DNA of 64,000 nt from DASQYE01 sp035940775 (GTDB taxonomy: Bacteria; Acidobacteriota; Blastocatellia; Pyrinomonadales; Pyrinomonadaceae): positions 1-64,000 of the forward strand of contig DASZEN010000003.1 in assembly GCA_035940775.1 (NCBI GenBank), in the 5' to 3' direction. Position numbers and translations under genes: made by a program. Shown here piece after piece: positions 51,217-60,031 of this stretch. Position 1 is the stretch's first letter. The number at the start of each line of letters is the position of its first letter. The notes below the pieces were generated by a model. It saw only the letters and a program-made list of their open reading frames with translations, did no database searches and was not told the DNA's origin.

Positions 51217-52800
51217 ATGATGAGCGGCGTGACGGACGCCGCAGGCCGGGAAAATGCAGAGACGCCGCTCGTGCTCGCCATAGACGTTGGCACGTCGAGC
51301 GTTCGCGCAGCGCTCTATGACGAGCGCGCAGTGGAAATAAGCGGCGCGGAATCACGCCTCGAAAGAAGCCTCTGGACGACCCCCGGCGGTGGCGCGGAGG
51401 ATGAGGCGGAAAGGTCTGTCGAACACGTTGCCCTGACCATCGACGCCCTGCTGGCCCAAGCCTCCGCCCTCGCTTCGCGTATCGAGTCGGTTGCCGTCTC
51501 CTGTTTCTGGCACAGCCTCGTCGGCATAGACCTCGAAGGCCGCGCCGTCACGCCCCTATACGGCTGGGCCGATACGCGCGCCGCCCTTTGGGCCCAGGAG
51601 TTGCGACGCCGCTTTGACGAGCGCACGACGCACGCGCGTACGGGTTGCCGCTTTCATTCGAGCTATTGGCCCGCGAGGCTCCTTTGGCTGCGCGAGGAGA
51701 GGCCGCGCCCGTACAGCGCCGCACGTCGCTGGATGTCGTTTGCGGAGTTCCTGGTGTGGCGCTTTTTCGGCGTGTGCGAGACGAGCGTTTCGATGGCGTC
51801 GGGCACAGGAATGCTGGATTTGCGCTCGTGCGCCTGGGATGCAGAGCTTCTCGCCGGGTTAGAGTTGGACGCAGACCGATTGCCCGAGATCATTCCAAAG
51901 CACAAAAGCCTGACGGGGCTCGCGAAAGCTTACGCTCGGCGTTGGCCCGCCTTGAAGAGCGTGCCGTGGTTTTTGTCAATCGGCGACGGCGCTGCGAATA
52001 ATATCGGTGCGGGCTGTGTGACGCGCGCGTGTGTGGCGCTGATGGTCGGCACTTCGGGTGCGATGCGCGTATTGTGGCGCGGCGAGCCGCCCGGTGAGTT
52101 TCCCCTGGCGTTGTGGTGTTACCGCGCCGACCGCGACCGCGTAATCCTGGGCGGGGCGCTTTCAGACGGCGGCGGCCTTTACGCATGGATGAGGGAGGCG
52201 CTCTTCCTGGGCGATGACGAGCAGGCGATTATGCTTGAACTGGCTTCGATGGAGCCGGACGCGCACGGATTGACGCTGCTGCCGTTCTGGGCGGGCGAGC
52301 GCAGCCCCGGCTGGGCGACGCACGCGCGCGGCGCAATCCTCGGCCTCTCCATGCACACGCGCCCGCTTGAAATCCTGCGCGCCGCGATGGAGGCGGTCGC
52401 CTACAGGTTCGCGCTCATCGCCCGCGCGCTCGTGCCGCTTGCGCCCGACGCATTGATGGTCGCGTCGGGCGGCGCGCTCGCGGCCTCTCCCGTCTGGATG
52501 CAGATCATCGCGGACGCGCTCGGCCGTCCCGTCAAACTTTCCGGCCTCAAAGAAGCTTCGAGTCGCGGCGCGGTCTTGCTTGCGCTCGAAGCGACAGGCA
52601 AAATAAGCTGCATCGAGGACGCGCCCGCCCCGCTTGCCACGGTTTATGAGCCGGACATGGCGCGCCACGAGCGCTATCTTCTGGGGCTTGAGCGACAGCA
52701 AAAGCTTTACGAACATCTTATCGCCGATAGGAAAATCGCCGAAAGCGTCTACGGGGCCGGGCCGACCGCAAATTCCCAGTCGCGCTCCCCGAGGGATTGA
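51217..52800 (+). CDS. FGGY-family carbohydrate kinase, gluconokinase-like
   Basis: A 527-residue sugar kinase. The N-terminal phosphate loop is LVLAIDVGTSSVRAALYDE. Typical blocks are PLYGWADTRA, HSSYWPARLLWLREERP, VGTSGAMRVLWRGEPP and LLPFWAGERSPGWATHARGA. The overall pattern is closest to bacterial gluconate kinases of the FGGY type. The 6-phosphogluconate product would feed the pentose phosphate pathway, which fits the neighbours tkt (49 bp later) and rpiB. Substrate is inferred from context. Confidence 0.8.
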   Translation: MMSGVTDAAGRENAETPLVLAIDVGTSSVRAALYDERAVEISGAESRLERSLWTTPGGGAEDEAERSVEHVALTIDALLAQASALASRIESVAVSCFWHSLVGIDLEGRAVTPLYGWADTRAALWAQELRRRFDERTTHARTGCRFHSSYWPARLLWLREERPRPYSAARRWMSFAEFLVWRFFGVCETSVSMASGTGMLDLRSCAWDAELLAGLELDADRLPEIIPKHKSLTGLAKAYARRWPALKSVPWFLSIGDGAANNIGAGCVTRACVALMVGTSGAMRVLWRGEPPGEFPLALWCYRADRDRVILGGALSDGGGLYAWMREALFLGDDEQAIMLELASMEPDAHGLTLLPFWAGERSPGWATHARGAILGLSMHTRPLEILRAAMEAVAYRFALIARALVPLAPDALMVASGGALAASPVWMQIIADALGRPVKLSGLKEASSRGAVLLALEATGKISCIEDAPAPLATVYEPDMARHERYLLGLERQQKLYEHLIADRKIAESVYGAGPTANSQSRSPRD

Positions 52801-52848
52801 ACTAGAGCGGATCAGTTCTATCAACACAAAACGAGGAAACTAAAAAGC

Positions 52849-54888
52849 ATGAGTGCGACACCGCAGCAGGAGACCAACAACACAACCGAACTGGATCAAC
52901 TCTGCATTAACACGATCCGCACGCTCTCGCTCGACGCCGTGCAGAAGGCCGAGTCCGGGCATCCGGGGCTCCCGCTCGGCGCAGCGCCTATGGCCTACGT
53001 GCTGTGGACGCGCTTTCTTCGCCACAATCCCCGGAATCCGAAGTGGGCCAACCGCGACCGCTTTCTCCTGTCCGCCGGTCACGGCTCGATGCTCATCTAC
53101 TCGCTGCTCTACCTGACGGGCTACGACCTACCGCTCGAAGAGTTAGAGAACTTTCGCCAGTGGGGATCGAAGACGCCGGGCCATCCCGAATACGGGTTGA
53201 CGCCCGGCATCGAGATTACGACGGGCCCATTGGGCCAGGGCTTTGCCAACGGCGTCGGGATGGCGATGGGCGCGGCGCACCTCGGCGCGAAATTCAACCG
53301 TCCCGGTTTCCCCGTCATAGACCATTACGTTTACGCCATCGTCTCGGACGGCGATCTGATGGAGGGCGTCGCCTCGGAGGCCGCTTCGCTCGCGGGCCAT
53401 CTTCATCTGGGCAAACTGATCTACCTCTACGACGATAACCACGTCACCATAGAGGGTTTCACAGACCTTGCCTTCTCCGAGGATGTGCCGAAGCGATTTG
53501 AAGCCTACGGCTGGCACACTTCGACGGTCGAAGACGGAAACAATCTGGACGAAATAGAGCGCGCGATACGCGACGCGCAGGCAGTCCATGATCGCCCGTC
53601 GCTCATCTCTGTCAAGACCACTATCGGCTACGGCATGCCGACGGCGGGCACGCGCAAGGCTCACTCGGACGCACCCGGCGAGGAGGCCGTACGCGAGTCA
53701 AAGCGACATTGGGGCTGGCCCGAAGATAAATCCTTCTACGTGCCGGAAGAGGCACTCTCTCACTTTCGCCAGAGCGTCGAGCGCGGCTCTGAGGCCGAAG
53801 CCCTGTGGAATCAGCTTGTCGAAAGTTATGAACAGGAGCACGGCGAATTGGGAGCGAAGTGGCGCGTGACCATGAGCGGAGAGTTGCCCGCCGGGTGGGA
53901 AGACCACCTGCCGACCTTTGAGAACGCGAAGCCGATGGCGACGCGCGCCGCGAGCGGCGAGGTGATTAACGCGCTTGCGCCGCACATGCCCATGCTGATA
54001 GGCGGTTCCGCCGATCTTGGCCCATCCAACAACACGGACATCAAAGAGGGAGGCAGCTTCGAGGCGGGCGCGTACGAGGGACGTATCCTGCACTTCGGCG
54101 TGCGTGAGCACGCGATGGGCTCAACCATGACCGGCATCAGCCTCAACGGCGGCCTCATCCCCTTTGGCGGAACTTTCCTGACCTTCTCCGATTATATGAA
54201 ACCGGCCATCAGGCTCGCGGCTCTTTCCGAGGTTCAGGTCATCTACGTCTTCACGCACGATTCCATAGGGCTCGGCGAGGACGGGCCGACGCACCAGCCT
54301 ATCGAACAACTGGCGGGTCTGCGCGCCATCCCGCACCTGTTCGTGATCCGCCCGGCGGATTCGCACGAGGTTCGAGAAGCATGGCGCGTCGCCATTCTTC
54401 GTCGTCACAGACCGACGGCGCTCGCGCTCACGCGTCAGAAAGTCCCGCTCATCGACCGCAAGGTTTTCGCTTCGGCCGAGGGCGCGCGGCGCGGCGCGTA
54501 TATCCTGGCCGAAGCTTCGGGTACGAACGGCTTGAAGGCGACGCCCGATTTGATACTGATGGCGACGGGCTCGGAAGTCTCGCTCGTGTTGGAGGCGCGC
54601 GCCGAGCTACAGAAGGACGGCCTCGCCGTGCGGGTCGTCTCCATGCCCTGCATAGAGTTGTTTCAGGAGCAGTCGGCGGAATACCGCGACGAAGTGCTTC
54701 CGCCTTCTATCTGGGCGCGGCTCGCGGTCGAGGCGGGCGCGCGGCTCGGCTGGGACAGGTACGTTGGCCCACGCGGGGATGTCCTGTGCCTGGATCGCTT
54801 CGGCGGCTCAGCGCCCGGCGAGGTGGCGATGCGCGAGCTTGGATTCACAGTGGAGAACGTCGTCAAGCGCGCCCGCGCGTTGTTATAA
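52849..54888 (+). CDS. tkt: Transketolase
   Basis: A 679-residue thiamine-diphosphate enzyme that transfers two-carbon units between sugar phosphates. It shows AVQKAESGHPGLPLGAAPMAY, the TPP/Mg2+ block IVSDGDLMEGVASEAASLAGH (GDG variant) with DDNHVTIEG, and the second domain GVREHAMGSTMTGISLNGG and THDSIGLGEDGPTHQPIEQ. The C-terminal domain ends normally. A GAGGAAAC lies upstream. It is downstream of the kinase and upstream of rpiB, giving a pentose phosphate cluster. Confidence 0.96.
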   Translation: MSATPQQETNNTTELDQLCINTIRTLSLDAVQKAESGHPGLPLGAAPMAYVLWTRFLRHNPRNPKWANRDRFLLSAGHGSMLIYSLLYLTGYDLPLEELENFRQWGSKTPGHPEYGLTPGIEITTGPLGQGFANGVGMAMGAAHLGAKFNRPGFPVIDHYVYAIVSDGDLMEGVASEAASLAGHLHLGKLIYLYDDNHVTIEGFTDLAFSEDVPKRFEAYGWHTSTVEDGNNLDEIERAIRDAQAVHDRPSLISVKTTIGYGMPTAGTRKAHSDAPGEEAVRESKRHWGWPEDKSFYVPEEALSHFRQSVERGSEAEALWNQLVESYEQEHGELGAKWRVTMSGELPAGWEDHLPTFENAKPMATRAASGEVINALAPHMPMLIGGSADLGPSNNTDIKEGGSFEAGAYEGRILHFGVREHAMGSTMTGISLNGGLIPFGGTFLTFSDYMKPAIRLAALSEVQVIYVFTHDSIGLGEDGPTHQPIEQLAGLRAIPHLFVIRPADSHEVREAWRVAILRRHRPTALALTRQKVPLIDRKVFASAEGARRGAYILAEASGTNGLKATPDLILMATGSEVSLVLEARAELQKDGLAVRVVSMPCIELFQEQSAEYRDEVLPPSIWARLAVEAGARLGWDRYVGPRGDVLCLDRFGGSAPGEVAMRELGFTVENVVKRARALL

Positions 54889-55030
54889 ACTCTCAGGCAC
54901 AAAGGCGGCTTGACCCCGAAAGGCGCAAGAGAGAGAGCGCACACACTCTCTCTGCGGCCTTCAACCGCTACGGCACTGGCGGGGAAGTAGCCGCGTGGTG
55001 TTTTGCGCATCAACCTTTCCGAAACCATTC

Positions 55031-55492
55031 ATGCGAATCGCAATCGGCGCAGATCACGGAGGCTTCCCGCTCAACGAGCAGGTGATTGAGGAACTGCGCG
55101 CCCTTGGGCATGAAATCCAGGACTTCGGCACACACGACGGCACGCAGGCCGATGATTACCCGGACTATGCGCTCGGCGTAGGGCGCGCCGTGCAGAGCGG
55201 GCGGGCCGATTTGGGGCTACTGGTTTGCGGCAGCGGCGTCGGCGCGAGCGTCGCCGCCAACAAGCTGCGCGGCGTGCGCGCGGCCCTGTGCGGTGATACC
55301 TACTCGGCCCATCAATCACGCGAGCACGACGACTGCAACGTGCTCTGCCTGGGCGCGCGCGTCGTCGGCACGGAGCTGGCCCTGGACATCGTGCGCGCCT
55401 TTATCAATGCGCGCTTCACAGGCGAAGAACGCCACCGTCGCCGGTTGGCGAAAATCACAGAAATCGAAAATCAGGGAGGAACGAAGGGATGA
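55031..55492 (+). CDS. rpiB: Ribose-5-phosphate isomerase B
   Basis: A 153-residue enzyme that interconverts ribose 5-phosphate and ribulose 5-phosphate. Characteristic are MRIAIGADHGGFPLNEQVIEEL, DYPDYA, LLVCGSGVGASVAANKLRGVRAALCGDTYSA and REHDDCNVLCLGARVVG. The ATG at 55031 begins the family start; an earlier in-frame GTG has no support. The final residues NQGGTKG and the stop come from the first copy of the palindromic repeat. Confidence 0.95.
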   Translation: MRIAIGADHGGFPLNEQVIEELRALGHEIQDFGTHDGTQADDYPDYALGVGRAVQSGRADLGLLVCGSGVGASVAANKLRGVRAALCGDTYSAHQSREHDDCNVLCLGARVVGTELALDIVRAFINARFTGEERHRRRLAKITEIENQGGTKG

Positions 55493-55578
55493 GGGATAAG
55501 GGATGAAAGAATAATTATTCAACTTGAGTAATTACGCTTTCATCCCTCATCGCTGCCGCCTTCATCCCTTCGTTCTCC
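55475..55578. repeat. Palindromic repeat, copy 1
   Basis: Left arm 55475-55509 and right arm 55537-55578 pair as a long imperfect stem-loop (GGAGGAACGAAGGGATGA with TCATCCCTTCGTTCTCC). It overlaps the end of rpiB. Copy 2 lies at 57677-57774. A right-arm segment matches copy 2 over AACGAAGGG...AAGGCGGCAGCGATG. Confidence 0.65.
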
Positions 55579-55602
55579 TTCCTGTCTCAAGGAGGTTCCC
55601 CC

Positions 55603-57675
55603 TTGCGAAGAGATTTGCTTTACAGGGCGTGCGCGCTTGTCATGCTCATGGGCCTGCTCGGTCAGGCGTTGCCCGTGACGGGTCAGCAGCCAACGGGTAC
55701 GACTCCGCCGCAGCCCGCGGCGAGGCCGGGACAGACGCAGCCGCCGCGAGCCCCGCAGCGGCGCACCCCGACGACTCCCGATACGCAGCCCGCTCGGGCC
55801 GGGGAAGAGTCTCGCGAGCAGAGCGAAGATCGCCCGTCGCCCTATTATGATTACCCGTTCGGCAGCCGCACCACCTCAAGGCGCGCCCTGACGCTCGACG
55901 AAGCCGTAGGGCTCGCGCTTTCTAACGCCAGCGCCTTTCAGCAGTCGCAATACGACGAGCGCATCGCCCGCGAAGATGTCAGGCAGGCGCGCGCAGCCTT
56001 TTTCCCGGAAATCACTGTGCCGCTCACCTACTTCGGCACGACGCCTTCGCAGGTTCGCGCGGCGGGCGAGCCGCTGCTCTATAGCTACGTCTCTTCGAGC
56101 GCCATCAACGAAACCATCGCTCTGGTGAACGCGAGCGGGCAGATAGACCTCTCGGGTGCTTTGCGCGCACAGCTTCGCCGGAGTCGTCATCTGCTGGCCG
56201 CCGCTCATGCCGGAGCGCAGGTCGCGCGGCGCGAGCTTGTGATCGCCACCGTCGATGCTTATTACGCGCTGGCGCTGGCGCGACAAAAACGACGGCTCGC
56301 GGACGAGTCGCTGGGACTGGCCGAGGGCTTCGTCAAGGTCTCGGAATCATTGAAGAGGCGCGGCGACGGCGAAGAGGCCGATCTGTTCCGCGCCGTCGCG
56401 GCGTCGCGCACGCGGCGCGACGAATTGGAGCAGGCCCGCGCGAGCGAAGCGGCGGCCATGGATTTGCTGCGGTCTCTGACGGGCCTGGATTTCAACATCT
56501 TCCTCGGCGTCAGGCGTTTGACAGAGAGCGTGCCGACCGTCAGCGATTTTCTCAGCTATACGGAAGAGATGATTAAGGCGAGGCCGGAGTTCAACGTGAT
56601 CGAAGCGCAGAAGCGCGCCGCCCTGCAAGAGGCCAGGGCCGCGCGGGCCGAACGACTGCCGCAGCTATCCTACAGCGTCAACGGCGGCTTCGACGCCGGA
56701 GACTTTCGCCCTCTCGGCCGATATGCGGGAGGCTCGGCCATCGTCACGCTGACCGTCCCGGTATTCAACTTCGGCGCGAGCCGCAGCCGCGAGACGCAGG
56801 CACGCCTGCGCGCCGAGCAGTTGGATGTCGCGCGCACGAGCACTATGCGACAGCTCCGCCAGGAGTTTTATACGACACGCGCCGCCGCGCTCGCCGCGCT
56901 CAACCGTATTAGGGAAGCGAGAGACGCCTCGGAAGCGGCGCAGCAGAATATCACTATGATCTTCGCGCGCTATCGTCTCAGGAAAGCCGGAATCACGGAT
57001 GTGATCGACGCGCAGTCGTCCTTCGCGGAGACGCGCACCTCCTATTACCAGGCCATCGCAGACTATTACACGCAGCGCATACGGCTTGAGCCCGACCCCG
57101 AACAGGTATTGCGGGCGAACCCGGCCCGGACGGAAATCCCCGGCACGGCGCAGCCTCTCCCGGCCTCCTGCACGCTCACTGTGGCGCAAGCCCCATCAAT
57201 CGGCGGTTTTCGTCTCGGGATGACGATGGATGAGGCGCGCTCGCGCTTTCCCAACAATTCCATCCCCGCGCCTGACGAGCGCGGCGTCTCCACCCTACAC
57301 CTGCGCGGCATCCAATCGCCGCCCGGCTCTGCCCTTGAGGGAGCGAACAACCTCACGATAGAGTTCGTTGACGGCCGTCTCTCATATATTCGAATCAGCT
57401 ATCCGGTCACGAACCGTTGGCAGAGCAAGGACGAGTTCGTAGCTCATATAGCCGAGCGTATGAATATCAACGGCTCCTGGAAACCGTTCTACGATTGGGA
57501 GGATAAGACGATACGCGATTCCGAAGACCTCAGAGACATGGCGCTCGAATGCAACGGTTTTCGCCTCAGCGCCGGAATCGGCATCGAAGGGCTCGGCGGC
57601 GGCGACCAGACGCCCCACCTGGAGCTTGAAGACATGGCCGCCGCGCAGACCGTCAAATCACGCGAAGAACGCTAA
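55603..57675 (+). CDS. TolC-family outer-membrane protein with extra C-terminal domain
   Basis: A 690-residue protein. It starts at TTG, supported by an AAGGAGG 7 bases upstream. After the signal peptide and a Pro/Gln-rich stretch, residues about 95-500 form the two TolC-like repeats: ALTLDEAVGLALSNASAFQQS, VDAYYALALARQKRRLADESL and ITDVIDAQSSFAETRTSYYQAIADYYTQRIRLE. Residues about 520-690 are an extra domain (SIGGFRLGMTMDEARSRFP, then FVDGRLSYIRISY) not part of TolC. It is probably an export channel with an added periplasmic domain. No pump genes lie nearby. Confidence 0.88.
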   Translation: MRRDLLYRACALVMLMGLLGQALPVTGQQPTGTTPPQPAARPGQTQPPRAPQRRTPTTPDTQPARAGEESREQSEDRPSPYYDYPFGSRTTSRRALTLDEAVGLALSNASAFQQSQYDERIAREDVRQARAAFFPEITVPLTYFGTTPSQVRAAGEPLLYSYVSSSAINETIALVNASGQIDLSGALRAQLRRSRHLLAAAHAGAQVARRELVIATVDAYYALALARQKRRLADESLGLAEGFVKVSESLKRRGDGEEADLFRAVAASRTRRDELEQARASEAAAMDLLRSLTGLDFNIFLGVRRLTESVPTVSDFLSYTEEMIKARPEFNVIEAQKRAALQEARAARAERLPQLSYSVNGGFDAGDFRPLGRYAGGSAIVTLTVPVFNFGASRSRETQARLRAEQLDVARTSTMRQLRQEFYTTRAAALAALNRIREARDASEAAQQNITMIFARYRLRKAGITDVIDAQSSFAETRTSYYQAIADYYTQRIRLEPDPEQVLRANPARTEIPGTAQPLPASCTLTVAQAPSIGGFRLGMTMDEARSRFPNNSIPAPDERGVSTLHLRGIQSPPGSALEGANNLTIEFVDGRLSYIRISYPVTNRWQSKDEFVAHIAERMNINGSWKPFYDWEDKTIRDSEDLRDMALECNGFRLSAGIGIEGLGGGDQTPHLELEDMAAAQTVKSREER

Positions 57676-57676
57676 C

Positions 57677-57774
57677 AACGAAGGGCGGAAGGCGGCAGCG
57701 ATGGATAAGAAAAGCATTCAAGCTGTAGAAGCATTCCTTTGATCTCTCATCGCTGCGGCCCTCCGCCCTTCGTT
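57677..57774. repeat. Palindromic repeat, copy 2
   Basis: Left arm 57677-57704 and right arm 57748-57774 pair over AACGAAGGGCGG...CGGCAGCGATG. The right arm provides the C-terminal codons and stop of the lipid kinase gene on the minus strand. It begins immediately after the TolC stop codon and shares its core with copy 1. Confidence 0.65.
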
Positions 57775-58799
57775 CCTCCCTGCTTTTCGGCAACGACTCG
57801 CAGCGCGGCGGGAAGGATGCGGAAGGAGGCTGGCGTGTGGCCGCGCAGGTTTCCGTCCGCTTCCACCAGCAGGGCTTCGTCCGGCGTCTTCACCTGAACG
57901 CCCTTTGCCTGAAGAATACGAACCTTCGGATTCGACAGATGCGCGCCGCGACGTATGCGCGGCAATTCGCGCAGGATCATGGCGCGCGTCAGCCCGTCGG
58001 CCGCCACCACCAAATCCATTCGCCCGTCATCGAGCTTTGCACCGGGCGCGAACATCATCCCGCCGCCCGCATACGTCCCGTTTGCGATGGCTATGAGGTT
58101 CGACGCGCACTCGATCACGCGCGGCCCGTCACCACCGACACCATATATCGAGACGACGGCGCGACGCTCGCGCCAGCCCATGAGCGCGCCGAGCGCCGCC
58201 TGTACGAAACGCGCCTCGCCCGGCAGCCTGAGCGCAAAGCCCTGCTGGCGCGCGACGCGCGAGGCCACCTCCGCCCCGATTCCTATGGTCGCCGCGTTGA
58301 GACAGATAAATTCGCCCGCGCCCGCTTCCGCGTGCCCCCAAATCACATCCACCATGCGCGTCCCGCCGCCCGTAGTACTCTCATCGCGCCGATGCGCGAC
58401 GAGCCGCATGGCCCATCGCTCTGCGCTCTCTCGCTTGCCGAAGAGGAGGCCGCGCGCGAAATCATCGCCCGTTCCGGCGGGAATGATCGCCAGCACGGCC
58501 TCTTTGTTGATCGGCGAGGGAAGAGAGAGCGGGTCTTCTCTCTCCGCTGCGGTATCGAAAAACCCGGCCGCAGCCTCGCTCAAAGTGCCGTCGCCGCCGA
58601 CGACAGCGATTACACTGTAGCGGCGGCCTTCGCGCAGGGCAGCGCGCGTCGCGGTCGTCGCGTCGCCAGCGTGCCTCGTCTCATGCACGTCGAAGCGAAT
58701 CCCATGACGTTTGAGTAATTCTCTGACCGTGGGCCAGGCGCGTGCCGACCGCGCGGCCCTGTGGTTGATAATCACGAGCGTTTGTGTCGAGCCGTTCAT
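57747..58799 (-). CDS. Diacylglycerol kinase-family lipid kinase
   Basis: A 350-residue kinase of the YegS/diacylglycerol kinase catalytic family. The nucleotide motif is IAVVGGDGTLSEAAAGF, followed by AIIPAGTGDDFARGLLF, and the C-terminal domain MMFAPGAKLDDGRMDLVVAADGLTRAMILRELP matches. It would phosphorylate a membrane lipid such as diacylglycerol. The final residues EKQGGTKGGGPQR are encoded by the repeat at 57677-57774. It is divergent from the quinone oxidoreductase. Confidence 0.92.
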   Translation of the reverse strand: MNGSTQTLVIINHRAARSARAWPTVRELLKRHGIRFDVHETRHAGDATTATRAALREGRRYSVIAVVGGDGTLSEAAAGFFDTAAEREDPLSLPSPINKEAVLAIIPAGTGDDFARGLLFGKRESAERWAMRLVAHRRDESTTGGGTRMVDVIWGHAEAGAGEFICLNAATIGIGAEVASRVARQQGFALRLPGEARFVQAALGALMGWRERRAVVSIYGVGGDGPRVIECASNLIAIANGTYAGGGMMFAPGAKLDDGRMDLVVAADGLTRAMILRELPRIRRGAHLSNPKVRILQAKGVQVKTPDEALLVEADGNLRGHTPASFRILPAALRVVAEKQGGTKGGGPQR

Positions 58800-58984
58800 G
58801 CGCGCTTGCCGTCGAGCTGAGCAGAATAGTTTTTGAGAGACGCGAGCCCTTTGTCACGGATGCGACAAAGCCTGCGGGCCACTCTATCACACCGCCTTTA
58901 ATACTAAGACGCTTCCGGCTTTTGATGATAAGCTTAGCCCGATTAACGCCAGCCCGAACGGAGAAGAGAATGAAGGGGGAGCGG

Positions 58985-59974
58985 ATGCGCGCCGTCAGGA
59001 TAACGTCCCATGGCGGCCCGGAGGTTCTGGAAGTCGCGGAGGTCTCGCGCCCGGCCGAAGCGAGCCATGATCGCGTGCGCGTTCGCGTGCGCGCCGCCGG
59101 ATTGAACCGCGCCGATATTCTTCAAAGGATGGGCCGCTATCCTGCGCCGCCCGGCGTCGTTCAGGACATTCCGGGGCTGGAGTTCGCGGGCGAGATCGAG
59201 CAGGTTGGCGAAGAGGTGCGCTCGTGGCGCGTGGGCCAACGCGTCTTCGGCATTACGGCCGGGGGCGCGCAGGCCGAATACATAATCGTCCCGCAGGGCG
59301 CGCTTGCCGAAATTCCGCCCCATCTCGATTGGGCCGAGGCGGCGGCCGTCCCAGAAGTTTTCATCACGGCGCACGATGCCCTGTTCACGCAGGCGCAGCT
59401 TGAAATGGGCGAGCGCGTGCTCGTACACGCGGCCGGGTCGGGCGTCGGCACTGCCGCCACACAGCTTGCGCGCGCCGCCGGAGCTGTCGCCTACGGCACG
59501 TCGCGCACGCCCGAAAAGCTTGAGAGGGCGCGCGAGTTCGGTCTTGAAGAAGGCGTCGCGGTCGGCGATCGGCCCGCGCTCTTTGCGGATGCCGTACGCG
59601 AGTGGACGCACGGCGCGGGCGTTAACGTCGTCCTCGATCTGGTTGGCGGCGCGTACCTCGCGGCCAGCCTTGACGCACTCGCGCCGCTCGGACGACTGAT
59701 GCTCGTCGGCACTACGGCGGGCGCGAGCGCGCCGCTGGATTTCGGCACGGTGATGCGTAAACGCCTGCGCATTACGGGCACGGTGCTGCGCTCTCGCAAC
59801 ACGGAAGAGAAGGCACTGGCGACGGCGCGCTTCGCCCGGCACGTCGTCCCGCTGCTGGCGAGCGGACGGCTGCGCCCAGTCGTAGATAAAATCTATAGTA
59901 TTGACGAGGTGCGCGCGGCGCACGCGAGACTGGAATCGAACGCGAGCTTTGGCAAGATCGTCCTCTTGATTTAG
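58985..59974 (+). CDS. NAD(P)H:quinone oxidoreductase, PIG3/QOR-type
   Basis: A 329-residue medium-chain reductase without zinc sites. MRAVRITSHGGPEVLEVAEV opens the GroES-like domain; NRADILQRMGRYPAPPGVVQDIPGLEFAGEIEQVG and VLVHAAGSGVGTAATQLARAAGA form the NADPH site; the end FARHVVPLLASGRLRPVVDKIYSIDEVRAAHARLESNASFGKIVL is typical. The ATG at 58985 is chosen because GGGGGA lies 4 bases upstream; an ATG at 58970 also fits. Confidence 0.9.
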   Translation: MRAVRITSHGGPEVLEVAEVSRPAEASHDRVRVRVRAAGLNRADILQRMGRYPAPPGVVQDIPGLEFAGEIEQVGEEVRSWRVGQRVFGITAGGAQAEYIIVPQGALAEIPPHLDWAEAAAVPEVFITAHDALFTQAQLEMGERVLVHAAGSGVGTAATQLARAAGAVAYGTSRTPEKLERAREFGLEEGVAVGDRPALFADAVREWTHGAGVNVVLDLVGGAYLAASLDALAPLGRLMLVGTTAGASAPLDFGTVMRKRLRITGTVLRSRNTEEKALATARFARHVVPLLASGRLRPVVDKIYSIDEVRAAHARLESNASFGKIVLLI

Positions 59975-60031
59975 GGCCGGGCCCGGAGAGGGCCGAAGAG
60001 AAGGGGGGATCGAATCATTGGAGACAATCTT

